Shown piece by piece: positions 26,008 to 34,240 of a stretch of DNA of 64,000 nucleotides. The number at the start of each line of letters is the position of its first letter. Positions within the stretch are counted from its first letter, which is position 1. The notes below the pieces were generated by a model. It did not search any database. It had not been told where the DNA came from and saw only the letters and a program-made list of their open reading frames with translations. This stretch comes from Alphaproteobacteria bacterium (GTDB lineage Bacteria; Pseudomonadota; Alphaproteobacteria; Sphingomonadales; JAKSBY01), in assembly GCA_021774625.1 (NCBI GenBank), contig JAJFIV010000027.1:336566-400565 (forward strand), given 5' to 3'. A program made the position numbers and the translations under genes.

Positions 26008-26415
26008 ATGGCATACTGGCTGATCAAGACGGAACCCGGCGCCTGGTCGTGGGAGGATCAGAAGCGGGACAGGCGCACCCACTGGGACGGCGTGCGCAAT
26101 TATCAGGCCGCCAACAATCTAAAAGCCATGAAAAAGGGCGATCTCTGCTTTTTCTATCATTCGGTGAATGAGAAACAGATTGTCGGCAGCGTGAGGGTGG
26201 TGAAGGAATATTATCCCGACCCGTCCGATCCCAAAGGCCGGTTCGGCATGGTCGATGTGGAAGTTGGCAAAGCGTTCAAATCACCGGTGACTTTGGCCGA
26301 TGTCAAGGCAACGCCGGAATTGTCCGAACTGGCGCTTGTCCGGCACTCCCGGCTCTCGGTGATGCCGATCGATGACAAATCCTGGAAACTGATTTCAAAA
26401 ATGGGCGGCCTGTAG
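26008..26415 (+). CDS. EVE domain-containing protein
   Basis: 135-residue single EVE (PUA-like) domain protein, related to human THYN1. Diagnostic stretches are [52 protein letters not shown] and the final [17 protein letters not shown] domains bind modified bases in DNA or RNA; the ligand here is not known. The ATG at 26008 matches the family start; the frame extends upstream to 25903 but only re-reads the yciI-like gene. acs begins one base after the stop. Confidence 0.92.
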   Translation: MAYWLIKTEPGAWSWEDQKRDRRTHWDGVRNYQAANNLKAMKKGDLCFFYHSVNEKQIVGSVRVVKEYYPDPSDPKGRFGMVDVEVGKAFKSPVTLADVKATPELSELALVRHSRLSVMPIDDKSWKLISKMGGL

Positions 26416-26416
26416 C

Positions 26417-28354
26417 ATGAGTGAAAAGATTGTCATTCCGGTCCGCGACAGCGCCAAAGCCCATACCCATTGCGGCAATGACGCCTATCTTGAAATGTAC
26501 CGGGCCTCTATCGAAGACCCGGAATCCTTCTGGGCGGAACATGGCAAGCGGATTGACTGGATTAAACCCTACGGCAAAATCAAGGACGTGGATTATGAAG
26601 GCGATGTCCGCATCCGCTGGTTTGAAGACGGCACATTGAATGCTTGCGTCAATTGTATTGACCGCCATCTGCCGGAAAAAGCCGGCGATATCGCCATTAT
26701 CTGGGAAGGCGATGATCCGGAAGATGATAAAAAAGTCACCTACGGCGAACTTTACGAGGAAGTCTGCCGCTTCGCCAATGTGCTGAAGGCGCAAGGCGTC
26801 AAAAAGGGCGATCGGGTCACCATCTATATGCCGATGATTGTCGAGACCGCCTATGCCATGCTGGCGTGCGCGCGGATCGGCGCCGTTCACTCGGTGGTGT
26901 TTGGCGGCTTTTCCGCGGATTCCATCGCGGGACGCATTCAGGACTGTGCGTCCGAATATATCATTACCGCCGATGAAGGCGCGCGCGGCGGCAAGACCAT
27001 TCCCCTGAAGGCCAATGTGGACAAGGCATTGCAAAGCTGTCCTGACGTCAAATCGGTGATTGTCGTGCGCCATACCGGCAATGAAGTCGGCTGGGACGAC
27101 AAAACCGACCTCTGGTATCATGAATTGGCGCAAAGCGTCGCCATCGATTGCCCGCCGGAGGAAATGGCGGCGGAAGACCCGCTGTTCATCCTTTATACAT
27201 CCGGCTCCACCGGCAAGCCCAAGGGGGTTTTACACACCACCGGCGGCTATCTTGTCTGGGCCGCTATGACCCATCATTATGTGTTCGATTATCATCCCGG
27301 CGAGATTTACTGGTGCACCGCCGATGTCGGCTGGATCACCGGCCACAGCTATATTGTCTATGGCCCGCTTGCCAATGGCGCGACAACGCTGATGTTTGAA
27401 GGGGTGCCGAATTACCCCGACGCCAGCCGTTTCTGGCAGGTGGTCGACAAGCACCGGGTGAATATCTTCTACACCGCCCCCACCGCCATTCGGGCCCTGA
27501 TGCGGGAAGGCGAAGGACCGGTGAAGGGTACCTCCCGCCAATCGATCCGCCTTTTGGGCACCGTTGGCGAGCCGATCAATCCCGAAGCCTGGCTGTGGTA
27601 CGACCGCGTGGTCGGCGAAGAGCGCTGCGCCATTGTCGATACCTGGTGGCAGACGGAAACCGGCGGCATCATGATCACTCCGCTGCCGGGCGCAACGGAG
27701 CTGAAGCCCGGTTCCGCCACCCGGCCCTTTTTCGGGGTTCAGCCGGCGCTGGTCAACAGCAGGGGGGAAATCAAGGAGGGCGCCACATCCGGCAATCTGG
27801 TGATCCTCGATTCCTGGCCCGGTCAGGCGCGCACCCTTTATGGCGATCATGACCGGTTCCGCCAGACCTATTTTTCCACATATCCCGGGAAATATTTCAC
27901 CGGTGACGGCTGCCGCCGCGATGAGGATGGCTATTACTGGATCACCGGCCGGGTTGATGACGTCATAAATGTCTCCGGCCACCGGCTCGGCACCGCGGAA
28001 ATTGAAAGCGCCCTGGTTGCGCACTCCAAAGTTTCGGAAGCCGCTGTGGTCGGCTATCCGCATGATATCAAGGGCCAGGGAATCTATGCCTATGTCACCC
28101 TGAATGCCGGGGAGACGGCGTCCGATGATCTGAAAGGCGAATTATCCGGCTGGGTGCGAAAGGAAATCGGGCCCATCGCAACACCTGACCTGATTCAGTT
28201 TACACCGGGCCTACCAAAGACCCGTTCCGGCAAGATCATGCGCCGCATCCTGCGCAAGATTGCGGAAAATGCGCACGGCCAGCTGGGCGACACCTCGACC
28301 CTGGCTGACCCCGGCGTGGTCGATCACCTGGTGGAAAACCGGCTGAACAGATAG
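26417..28354 (+). CDS. acs: Acetyl-CoA synthetase
   Basis: 645-residue AMP-forming ligase activating acetate to acetyl-CoA. The ATP-binding loop is [36 protein letters not shown] is the adenylate-binding block, [20 protein letters not shown] is the hinge region, and [17 protein letters not shown] holds the catalytic lysine that is regulated by acetylation in relatives. Full family length. It starts 1 bp after the EVE stop and ends 3 bp from the stop of a convergent gene, with no terminator between. Confidence 0.96.
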   Translation: MSEKIVIPVRDSAKAHTHCGNDAYLEMYRASIEDPESFWAEHGKRIDWIKPYGKIKDVDYEGDVRIRWFEDGTLNACVNCIDRHLPEKAGDIAIIWEGDDPEDDKKVTYGELYEEVCRFANVLKAQGVKKGDRVTIYMPMIVETAYAMLACARIGAVHSVVFGGFSADSIAGRIQDCASEYIITADEGARGGKTIPLKANVDKALQSCPDVKSVIVVRHTGNEVGWDDKTDLWYHELAQSVAIDCPPEEMAAEDPLFILYTSGSTGKPKGVLHTTGGYLVWAAMTHHYVFDYHPGEIYWCTADVGWITGHSYIVYGPLANGATTLMFEGVPNYPDASRFWQVVDKHRVNIFYTAPTAIRALMREGEGPVKGTSRQSIRLLGTVGEPINPEAWLWYDRVVGEERCAIVDTWWQTETGGIMITPLPGATELKPGSATRPFFGVQPALVNSRGEIKEGATSGNLVILDSWPGQARTLYGDHDRFRQTYFSTYPGKYFTGDGCRRDEDGYYWITGRVDDVINVSGHRLGTAEIESALVAHSKVSEAAVVGYPHDIKGQGIYAYVTLNAGETASDDLKGELSGWVRKEIGPIATPDLIQFTPGLPKTRSGKIMRRILRKIAENAHGQLGDTSTLADPGVVDHLVENRLNR

Positions 28355-28357
28355 AAC

Positions 28358-28975
28358 TTATTCCGGCACGTCTTCCCGCTGGTCGCTGACAAACAGGCCG
28401 AACAGGGTCAGCTGATCCGGCAGACCGGTGGTTAATATATCGTGATCTTTCTGATAGGCGAGAAAGGCTTTTTTTGTCTGTTCTCCCAAAACACCGTCGG
28501 CAGCACCCTTCAGATAGCCCTGTCTGATCAGTTCCTGCTGCGCCTGTCGTAAAATTTCCTTATAAACAAAAAAAGTCTGATCCGCGCCGCTCACTGCAAA
28601 TTCCACCCGGTCCGACTGCTCAATCAGCCGTTTTTCGCTCAGACCTTTCGCCAATATATCAACCGCACGAAAGAAGGGCATTTCCCTGCTTTTCTCGCAC
28701 AGCCGGGCAACGCTCAATTGCAGCAAATCCGTCCTTTGCCAGGGAACCAGATCAAATGTGGCCGGAAGATACTGATTAAGAGCCGAAAGATAGCCGTCGA
28801 TCCAGCCGGCATATTCCCTGAAAGCATCCGGACTGTTTTCACGGATAGCCAGATATTGCTGGCAGGTCAGTTTCCCTACTCCCTCAACGGCAAAATTGCC
28901 TTTACTGTCTGTGGCATTGACCTGGAGTGACAATAAGAAGCCGAGGAAGGATAACGGCAAAAAGAGAAAGCGCAT
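28358..28975 (-). CDS. Exported peptidoglycan-binding-domain protein
   Basis: 205-residue protein with a signal peptide (cleavage near residue 21, VNA). The middle (about 35-110) has two cysteines (KLTCQQYLA and VARLCEKS) in a helical segment with GWIDGYLSALNQY, reminiscent of small disulfide-bonded Rap1a/HdeA-type periplasmic domains. The C-terminus (about 145-195) is a PG_binding_1-like repeat: AQQELIRQGYLKGAADGVLG then TKKAFLAYQKDHDILTTGLP. Likely a periplasmic cell-wall-associated protein of unknown role. It is divergent from the PEP-CTERM metalloprotease across 267 bp. Confidence 0.78.
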   Translation of the reverse strand: MRFLFLPLSFLGFLLSLQVNATDSKGNFAVEGVGKLTCQQYLAIRENSPDAFREYAGWIDGYLSALNQYLPATFDLVPWQRTDLLQLSVARLCEKSREMPFFRAVDILAKGLSEKRLIEQSDRVEFAVSGADQTFFVYKEILRQAQQELIRQGYLKGAADGVLGEQTKKAFLAYQKDHDILTTGLPDQLTLFGLFVSDQREDVPE

Positions 28976-29064
28976 TTCAAGGGCCTTAAAAAATTCATGT
29001 AAGCCGCCTCACGCTGGCTGCGATGGCCTCTCTTGTCAAGCCGCGCTTGTAAAATGACAGGATC

Positions 29065-29089
29065 AAAGTGTCGGGATAATTTACACTTT
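29065..29089. promoter_or_regulatory. Dyad upstream of the sigma-54 promoter (candidate enhancer site)
   Basis: AAAGTGT (29065-29071) and ACACTTT (29083-29089) form a perfect 7-bp inverted repeat with an 11-nt spacer. It is about 60 bp upstream of the -24 element and roughly 85-110 bp before the predicted transcription start, where bacterial enhancer-binding proteins usually bind. A weaker TGTCA/TGACA pair lies at 29034-29059. The sites could instead serve the divergent gene. Confidence 0.45.
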
Positions 29090-29148
29090 TGTTTGAGTTT
29101 TCCAAGCCGCAAATCCTAACCGCTTGAAAAAGCTAACCTTATTTTAAC

Positions 29149-29165
29149 TGGCACAAAATTTGCTT
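29149..29165 (+). promoter_or_regulatory. Sigma-54 (RpoN) -24/-12 promoter
   Basis: TGGCAC-AAAAT-TTGCTT matches the sigma-54 consensus TGGCAC-N5-TTGC at every conserved position, with correct GG-to-GC spacing. Transcription should start near 29175, leaving a ~68-nt leader before the metalloprotease ATG. PEP-CTERM protein genes in exosortase-bearing bacteria are often sigma-54 dependent under PrsK/PrsR control, which fits this gene. Confidence 0.8.
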
Positions 29166-29242
29166 CTCCGGTTGTGTGTCGGTGTATATATGCGCGGACA
29201 GGACATATCCGGGGAATAAAATATAACCAAAGGGTGGAGTAT

Positions 29243-30544
29243 ATGAAGATCAGAAAATCATTGTTAACGGGTGCAGCGCTTTGCGGAATTATTTTTGGTT
29301 CCTCGGCGGCCCATGCTGTTAAAATAAATTTCGATTTTGATTTTGACGGCGTCGATCCCCTGCTTGCCGCTAATGCACAGGCCGGTTTTGAAGCGGCGGC
29401 GGCGCAATGGGAAAATCTGTTAAAAGATAAAATCACTGTCAATATTTCAGCCGGATTTGCCGATTTAGGTAGCCCGAATGTGATTGCGCAGGCCGGCAGC
29501 AACGCGGTTTCCATTTCATATGCCGCGATCAGAAACGCCCTGCAGATAGATGCGAAAGGCGATAATGACGCGGTCGCCGTGGCAAATTTGTTCCCGGGCG
29601 ACGCTTTGCCTTTCTTCACGAACACACTTGGAACGCTGGATGGCGGACCAGACATCAATGATGACACGAACCCGGCAGATAATTTGTTCGTCGGGGATAA
29701 TCTTTTCATGGCAATCAACACGGCAAACGCCAAGGCCCTTGGCTTTAACGTTGGCGATGTTGAGGATGCAGCAATTACTTTTAATACCATCTTTCCCTTC
29801 GATTTTGACCGGACGGACGGCATTGAGGGGGGACAAATCGATTTTGTCGGCGTGGCCATGCATGAAATCGGTCATGCCCTGGGGTTTGTCAGCGGCGTTG
29901 ATACGGCCGATTTCTTTTCCGGAGTTGGTCCGGGAGCAGAGGGTCTGCGGGACATCATTGAGGCGGCCGGACTGGATCGCGATGCCTTTGCCGACTTAAG
30001 CTGGCTGGATGTCGCAGCCTTGGCGTTTGGCATCCCGGATAGTGCCGGTCTCGCCATATATTCCCCGCTGGATCTTTTTCGTTATTCCGATCTTTCCTTC
30101 GATGAAAACGGAAATTTTCTCGGGTTTGATTTCACGACCGGTCTCGGTCGGGAGGGGCCTTTGGTAAATGCGGATCTGTTCAACCTTCCGGATAATTCAA
30201 ATCCCTTTTTCTCGATTGATGGCGGATTAACCAATATTGCGCCTTTCTCAACCGGTTCTTTCAATGGAATCCCGTTTGAGTTGTTATTTGGGGGCAATAC
30301 CGACCCAACCGTTTTATCCAACTTCCAGGCCAGTCATTTTCTGGAAACCTTCGGCGCCCAGAATCCGGCGATCGGCATTATGGAGGCGGCCTTTGGCCGG
30401 GGTGAGTTTGGATTAATCTCGGCAGCTGATATTCTCGCCTTTGACGCGATTGGCTATGATCTTATCCCTGAGCCCGCTGCGATTGCTCTTTTTGGATTTG
30501 GTCTGCTCGGGTTTGGCGCCCTGCGCCGGCGCAGACGCGCTTAA
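29243..30544 (+). CDS. PEP-CTERM-anchored metalloprotease (NF038122-like)
   Basis: 433-residue secreted protein: signal peptide (about 1-24, ending AAHA), a zinc-protease domain with HEIGHALGFVSGVD (H207, E208, H211), and a C-terminal PEP-CTERM sorting signal (IPEPAAIALFGFGLLGFGAL followed by an Arg-rich tail). The HExxHxxG core is metzincin-like, but the position of the usual third ligand is Ser217, with Asp220 three residues on. The protein should be processed by an exosortase, which is not encoded in the window. The ATG at 29243 follows GGTGGAG; the frame extends upstream to 29174 but would start at the transcription start. A strong terminator follows. Confidence 0.88.
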   Translation: MKIRKSLLTGAALCGIIFGSSAAHAVKINFDFDFDGVDPLLAANAQAGFEAAAAQWENLLKDKITVNISAGFADLGSPNVIAQAGSNAVSISYAAIRNALQIDAKGDNDAVAVANLFPGDALPFFTNTLGTLDGGPDINDDTNPADNLFVGDNLFMAINTANAKALGFNVGDVEDAAITFNTIFPFDFDRTDGIEGGQIDFVGVAMHEIGHALGFVSGVDTADFFSGVGPGAEGLRDIIEAAGLDRDAFADLSWLDVAALAFGIPDSAGLAIYSPLDLFRYSDLSFDENGNFLGFDFTTGLGREGPLVNADLFNLPDNSNPFFSIDGGLTNIAPFSTGSFNGIPFELLFGGNTDPTVLSNFQASHFLETFGAQNPAIGIMEAAFGRGEFGLISAADILAFDAIGYDLIPEPAAIALFGFGLLGFGALRRRRRA

Positions 30545-30572
30545 GCGCTGAAACAATAAAACATTCATTGAA

Positions 30573-30597
30573 CGGCGGCCTCAGGGCCGCCGTTTTT
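30573..30597 (+). terminator. Rho-independent terminator after the metalloprotease gene
   Basis: CGGCGGCC (30573-30580), a 4-nt loop TCAG and GGCCGCCG (30585-30592) form a perfect 8-bp GC stem followed by TTTTT (30593-30597). It ends the PEP-CTERM gene 29 bp after its stop and just before the convergent SDHAF4 gene. Confidence 0.9.
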
Positions 30598-30606
30598 CTC
30601 TGAATT

Positions 30607-30789
30607 TTAAAAATCACTGACAATGCCTTTGCGCTCCCAGTCGCCATAACGGGTCGGCTCGGGACCTTTGGGACCGCCAGTCTCCGCCGGCTTTTCCTTC
30701 TCTGCATTATGCCCTGATTCAGCTGAAGGCGGGCTTTCATCAGGAAAGGCCGGTTTTTTCGATCCTTTTTTCTGATTGGTCTTGCTCAT
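30607..30789 (-). CDS. DUF1674 protein (succinate dehydrogenase assembly factor 4 homologue)
   Basis: 60-residue protein whose C-terminal GPEPTRYGDWERKGIVSDF is the unmistakable signature of the DUF1674/SDHAF4 family. In mitochondria SDHAF4 binds flavinylated SdhA and protects it during complex II assembly; the bacterial role is inferred. The N-terminal ~35 residues are Lys/Glu/Pro-rich and likely disordered. The start overlaps the CehA/McbA-like gene stop by 4 bp, although the two have no evident functional link. Confidence 0.9.
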   Translation of the reverse strand: MSKTNQKKGSKKPAFPDESPPSAESGHNAEKEKPAETGGPKGPEPTRYGDWERKGIVSDF

Positions 30790-33230
30790 TGCAGAGACTC
30801 CAGTTTTTTACGCGCAGCGGCAAACCGTTCTTCCAGGGCCGTGATATCCCGGCCTTCATAAGTCTCATGCGCCCGGCGCTCGGCGTCAGCGAGCGCCGCC
30901 AGAAGATCCGTGGCCGCTGCGGTTTGGGCTTTCGGATCTGTGCTGCCGGGGGTGCCGATCCAAAGGGGCGCTGTGTGCGCGAAAGGATAGCTGTCCATGG
31001 ACGGCCATTGCGTTTCGCCGCCCAGGGCGCGGGCGGCGATCCAGCCGCCGGTCGGCAATTGAATATTTCCCGAGAAGGCCCTGTTCCCCGCTTTTTCCAG
31101 ACCGTTTTCGGACCAGACAACCTGTCCGTTTACCAGAATCTCGACCCGGTCAACCGGCACGGCCGAATAAAGGTCAAGGGCGAAGGTGGCGTTACCGGGG
31201 GAAACGGTACCGCCGGGGCGTTTTTCATTTGTTTCAAACATCAGAATGGGGCCATTGGTGACGAAATTCCTGGCCGCACGTAAATTTGCCAGATACCGCT
31301 CCCAATTCAGCCCGCGCCCGCCCTGATCGACAAAAGCAAGCGCGGAGCCAATCGCCGGCGAGCGGTAAAAATCGGCAAACGCGTCGGTTCCTGCCATCGG
31401 AACCACCGGCATGCCGATATTCAGAAGACGGTACCAGATTTCAGCGGTCCCAACCTCATCACTCCAGACGCAGACGATCTCAAGCCCGTCCATATCGCCA
31501 AGCACGCCATCCGCGATCAGCTCGATCGGAATCTCGCCAGGGTTTTCTTCGGCAAACGGGGCGTCACTCAAGGTCGGATGAACGTAAGTCGCAAAACCAT
31601 CCTGCTTTTTCGTGAAGATTTGCACAGCCTTGTTGCTGCGGACCGGCGCCCCGTAATCCGGATAACCGGACCCCCAGAACCACGGCCAATATAGAGTATC
31701 CGCCCCTATCAAACCGGTATGGCCGTGGAAATGCGGCCGTACCTCCTGGCCGAATTTAAGAATGCGCGTCCGCGTGCTTTTTTCATACTGCGCGGATACG
31801 CGGTCCTGCAGCCGCTCGTGCAGGTTGGCGATCAGCGGCGTACCGACATCGACATTTTCCGCCGCCAGGATGGGTAAAAGATCATCCGGTACTAAGTCGT
31901 ATGGGCCGTCATAGTTAAGGTGAAAATGATGGTCGCCGGAAGCAAAGCCATTCTCTTTTGCCTTCCACACTTCTGTCAGGCGCAGCCCGGCATGGACCGT
32001 CCCGCCCTCACCAACCTTGAATGTTTTGGTAACGACGGGCGTCGTCAGCCCATGAACCGCGGTGACATGATATGTGCCTGCCGGCAGCGTAAGGTCGATC
32101 CGGCCCGGCGAATAAAAATATGTCATCCCGTTTTGAGAGTCAAAATGCGTTGGGCCTATGGGTGAGGCAACCGGGTGCCCCTGGTCGTCCCGCACAAAAA
32201 GACGGGCTGCAGCCCTGTCCCGGCCGCCCTCTAGCGATGTTTCAATCGACAGCGTGCCGGTGGCGGCCCCCCAGTCCCGCGATGCGATTTCAATGTCATC
32301 CACCTGTCCGCCACCGGCGTTCACAGTTCTTAACGTAAAATTCCGGCCATTAACCGTTTCGGAAAAATAGATTTTCCCGCCGTCGGCGCTCCAGGCCGGC
32401 ATCAGAGGCAGACCGCTCCCTTTTGTTACTTCAAAGGCCGGAACCGGGTCATCGAAACCGGCAACCAGGAGCCGCCAGTTTTGCTCTTCCGGCCATGTGT
32501 AAACAATTGAGCGGCCAGACGGGTGCAGTGCGATATCCGCTTGCCCGGTGATTGAAGCGCGGGCAAGCACCTTCTCCTCACCTGTCTCCAGATCGCGGAC
32601 ACGGATTTCATTATGGGCCATCGCCGTCGCCGTCCGATAAATAAGCAAGTCCGTTTCGGTAACGACCGGGCTTCGCGCCATCGTACCGCCATCAACCACC
32701 AGTTCTGGTTCGCCACCGGTCAGATTCACGCGCCAGATATCGAAATTGCCGTTGATGGCGGATGCGTAATAGAGCGAGCGGCTATCCGGCGCGAAAAAAG
32801 GGTCCAGATCAATGGCGGGGGTATCAATGACGACCGTTTCCGTACCCGTACCAAGGTCCAGCAGGACAATTCCCGTATCCCGGCCATTGTCGCGAACAAA
32901 GGCGAGCCGCTCTCCATCCGGCGACCAGGCGGGGCGCGAATCAACCCCGGCTGAGGATGTTACCCGCCTCGCCGCAAGCGTTTCCAGATTAAGGACCCAA
33001 ATCCAGCCGCGGTCCGCATAGGCCATCTCGCGGCCATTTGGCGCTGGCGCCGGGTCCGTCGGACCAAAGGCCAGAATTGGCAGTTCGTATCCTTCCAGGT
33101 AAACCCCATGGCCATAACCCTCAACCTGGGCATAGCGATGACGCCATTCCGCTTCCGCAGGTCCGGCCATAACAGAGAAAAGCGCGCAACAGACAACGGC
33201 TTTGGCCGCTCCCGGTATCAGATTTTTCAT
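30786..33230 (-). CDS. CehA/McbA-type metallohydrolase with N-terminal TolB-like propeller
   Basis: 814-residue exported protein: signal peptide (about 1-28), TolB/WD40-like beta-propeller (about 60-320) with repeats such as RPAWSPDGERLAFVRD, DPFFAPDSRSLYYAS and MPAWSADGGKIYFSE, a short beta-sandwich (about 340-425), then a PHP-like metal-dependent hydrolase domain (about 430-730) opening with SGDHHFHLNYDGPYDL and containing RPHFHGHTGLIG. CehA/McbA relatives hydrolyse carbamates, but the true substrate of the propeller-bearing type is unknown; a periplasmic ester, amide or phosphoester is possible. It is divergent from htpX. Confidence 0.83.
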   Translation of the reverse strand: MKNLIPGAAKAVVCCALFSVMAGPAEAEWRHRYAQVEGYGHGVYLEGYELPILAFGPTDPAPAPNGREMAYADRGWIWVLNLETLAARRVTSSAGVDSRPAWSPDGERLAFVRDNGRDTGIVLLDLGTGTETVVIDTPAIDLDPFFAPDSRSLYYASAINGNFDIWRVNLTGGEPELVVDGGTMARSPVVTETDLLIYRTATAMAHNEIRVRDLETGEEKVLARASITGQADIALHPSGRSIVYTWPEEQNWRLLVAGFDDPVPAFEVTKGSGLPLMPAWSADGGKIYFSETVNGRNFTLRTVNAGGGQVDDIEIASRDWGAATGTLSIETSLEGGRDRAAARLFVRDDQGHPVASPIGPTHFDSQNGMTYFYSPGRIDLTLPAGTYHVTAVHGLTTPVVTKTFKVGEGGTVHAGLRLTEVWKAKENGFASGDHHFHLNYDGPYDLVPDDLLPILAAENVDVGTPLIANLHERLQDRVSAQYEKSTRTRILKFGQEVRPHFHGHTGLIGADTLYWPWFWGSGYPDYGAPVRSNKAVQIFTKKQDGFATYVHPTLSDAPFAEENPGEIPIELIADGVLGDMDGLEIVCVWSDEVGTAEIWYRLLNIGMPVVPMAGTDAFADFYRSPAIGSALAFVDQGGRGLNWERYLANLRAARNFVTNGPILMFETNEKRPGGTVSPGNATFALDLYSAVPVDRVEILVNGQVVWSENGLEKAGNRAFSGNIQLPTGGWIAARALGGETQWPSMDSYPFAHTAPLWIGTPGSTDPKAQTAAATDLLAALADAERRAHETYEGRDITALEERFAAARKKLESLQ

Positions 33231-33251
33231 ATGCCGTTCCTTTGTGTCGCT

Positions 33252-33273
33252 TGAATGGACAGGTTACCATTCA
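33252..33273. promoter_or_regulatory. Inverted repeat between divergent cehA-like gene and htpX
   Basis: TGAATGG (33252-33258) and CCATTCA (33267-33273) form a perfect 7-bp dyad with an 8-bp spacer in the 83-bp divergent gap. It is placed to control either htpX (start 33314) or the metallohydrolase gene (start 33230). No regulator can be assigned. Confidence 0.35.
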
Positions 33274-33313
33274 CATATTTACAAGGAAACAGGTTGTGGA
33301 GTGAACAGATAAG

Positions 33314-34201
33314 ATGAATTTTTTCCGCACTGCGCTGTTGCTGGCGGCCATGACCGGTCTGTTTTTGGCGGTCGGGTATCTGATCGGCGGGCTGGGCGGG
33401 ATGCTGGTCGCGTTTATTTTCGCCGCCGGCATGAATGCATTCGCCTACTGGAATTCGGATAAAATTGTGCTGCGGATACAAAATGCGCAGGAAGTGGACC
33501 GCAGTGCGGTGCCGGAACTGTTTTCCATTGTCGAGGATTTGAGCCGCCGGGCCGGCCTTCCCATGCCGCGCGTCTATCTGATTAATGAAGATCAGCCCAA
33601 TGCCTTCGCCACCGGGCGTAACCCGGAAAATGCCGCCGTTGCCGCCACCACCGGCCTGTTGCGCATTTTGAACCGGGATGAGATTGCGGGTGTGATGGCG
33701 CACGAACTGGCCCATGTGAAAAACCGCGACACACTGACTATGACCATTACCGCGACCATCGCAGGCGCCATTTCCATGCTGGCGAATTTTGCGCTGTTTT
33801 TCGGCGGCAACCGCAACAATCCGCTGGGTCTGATCGGCGCCATCGCGCTGGTTATTCTGGCGCCCGTTGCCGCCATGCTGGTACAGATGGCGATCAGCCG
33901 CACCCGGGAATATTCCGCCGATAAAATGGGCGCGGAAATTTCCGGCAAGCCGCTGGGGCTGGCGAGTGCGCTGGCCAAATTGCAGGCGGGCGCGGCCCGT
34001 ATCGACAATGAACGGGCGGAGGCCAATCCGGCCACGGCGCATCTTTTTATCGTCAATCCGCTGCATGCCCGCAATATCGGTAAACTGTTCTCCACCCATC
34101 CCGATACGGACAGCCGGATCGCCCGGCTGGAGGAAATGGCGGGACGCGGGCTTTATACCGATCAAAAGCGGTATGAGCCCCGCCGCGGACCCTGGGGATA
34201 G
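33314..34201 (+). CDS. htpX: Membrane protease HtpX
   Basis: 295-residue inner-membrane M48 zinc metalloprotease that degrades misfolded membrane proteins. Two N-terminal membrane segments (about 5-25 and 30-48), the active site [10 protein letters not shown] (H130, E131, H134), two further membrane segments (about 145-200) and the third zinc ligand Glu in [14 protein letters not shown] are all visible. It is followed by rsmB in the same direction, a usual pairing in the class. Confidence 0.95.
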   Translation: MNFFRTALLLAAMTGLFLAVGYLIGGLGGMLVAFIFAAGMNAFAYWNSDKIVLRIQNAQEVDRSAVPELFSIVEDLSRRAGLPMPRVYLINEDQPNAFATGRNPENAAVAATTGLLRILNRDEIAGVMAHELAHVKNRDTLTMTITATIAGAISMLANFALFFGGNRNNPLGLIGAIALVILAPVAAMLVQMAISRTREYSADKMGAEISGKPLGLASALAKLQAGAARIDNERAEANPATAHLFIVNPLHARNIGKLFSTHPDTDSRIARLEEMAGRGLYTDQKRYEPRRGPWG

Positions 34202-34240
34202 GACGGATTTTCGATTAAAGCTGGCGCCCAGGCGGCAAAT

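Noticed and set aside
33227-34165. 312-codon open frame antisense to htpX
   Set aside because: htpX is unmistakable on the plus strand, and the reverse frame is low-complexity His/Gln/Arg-rich sequence.
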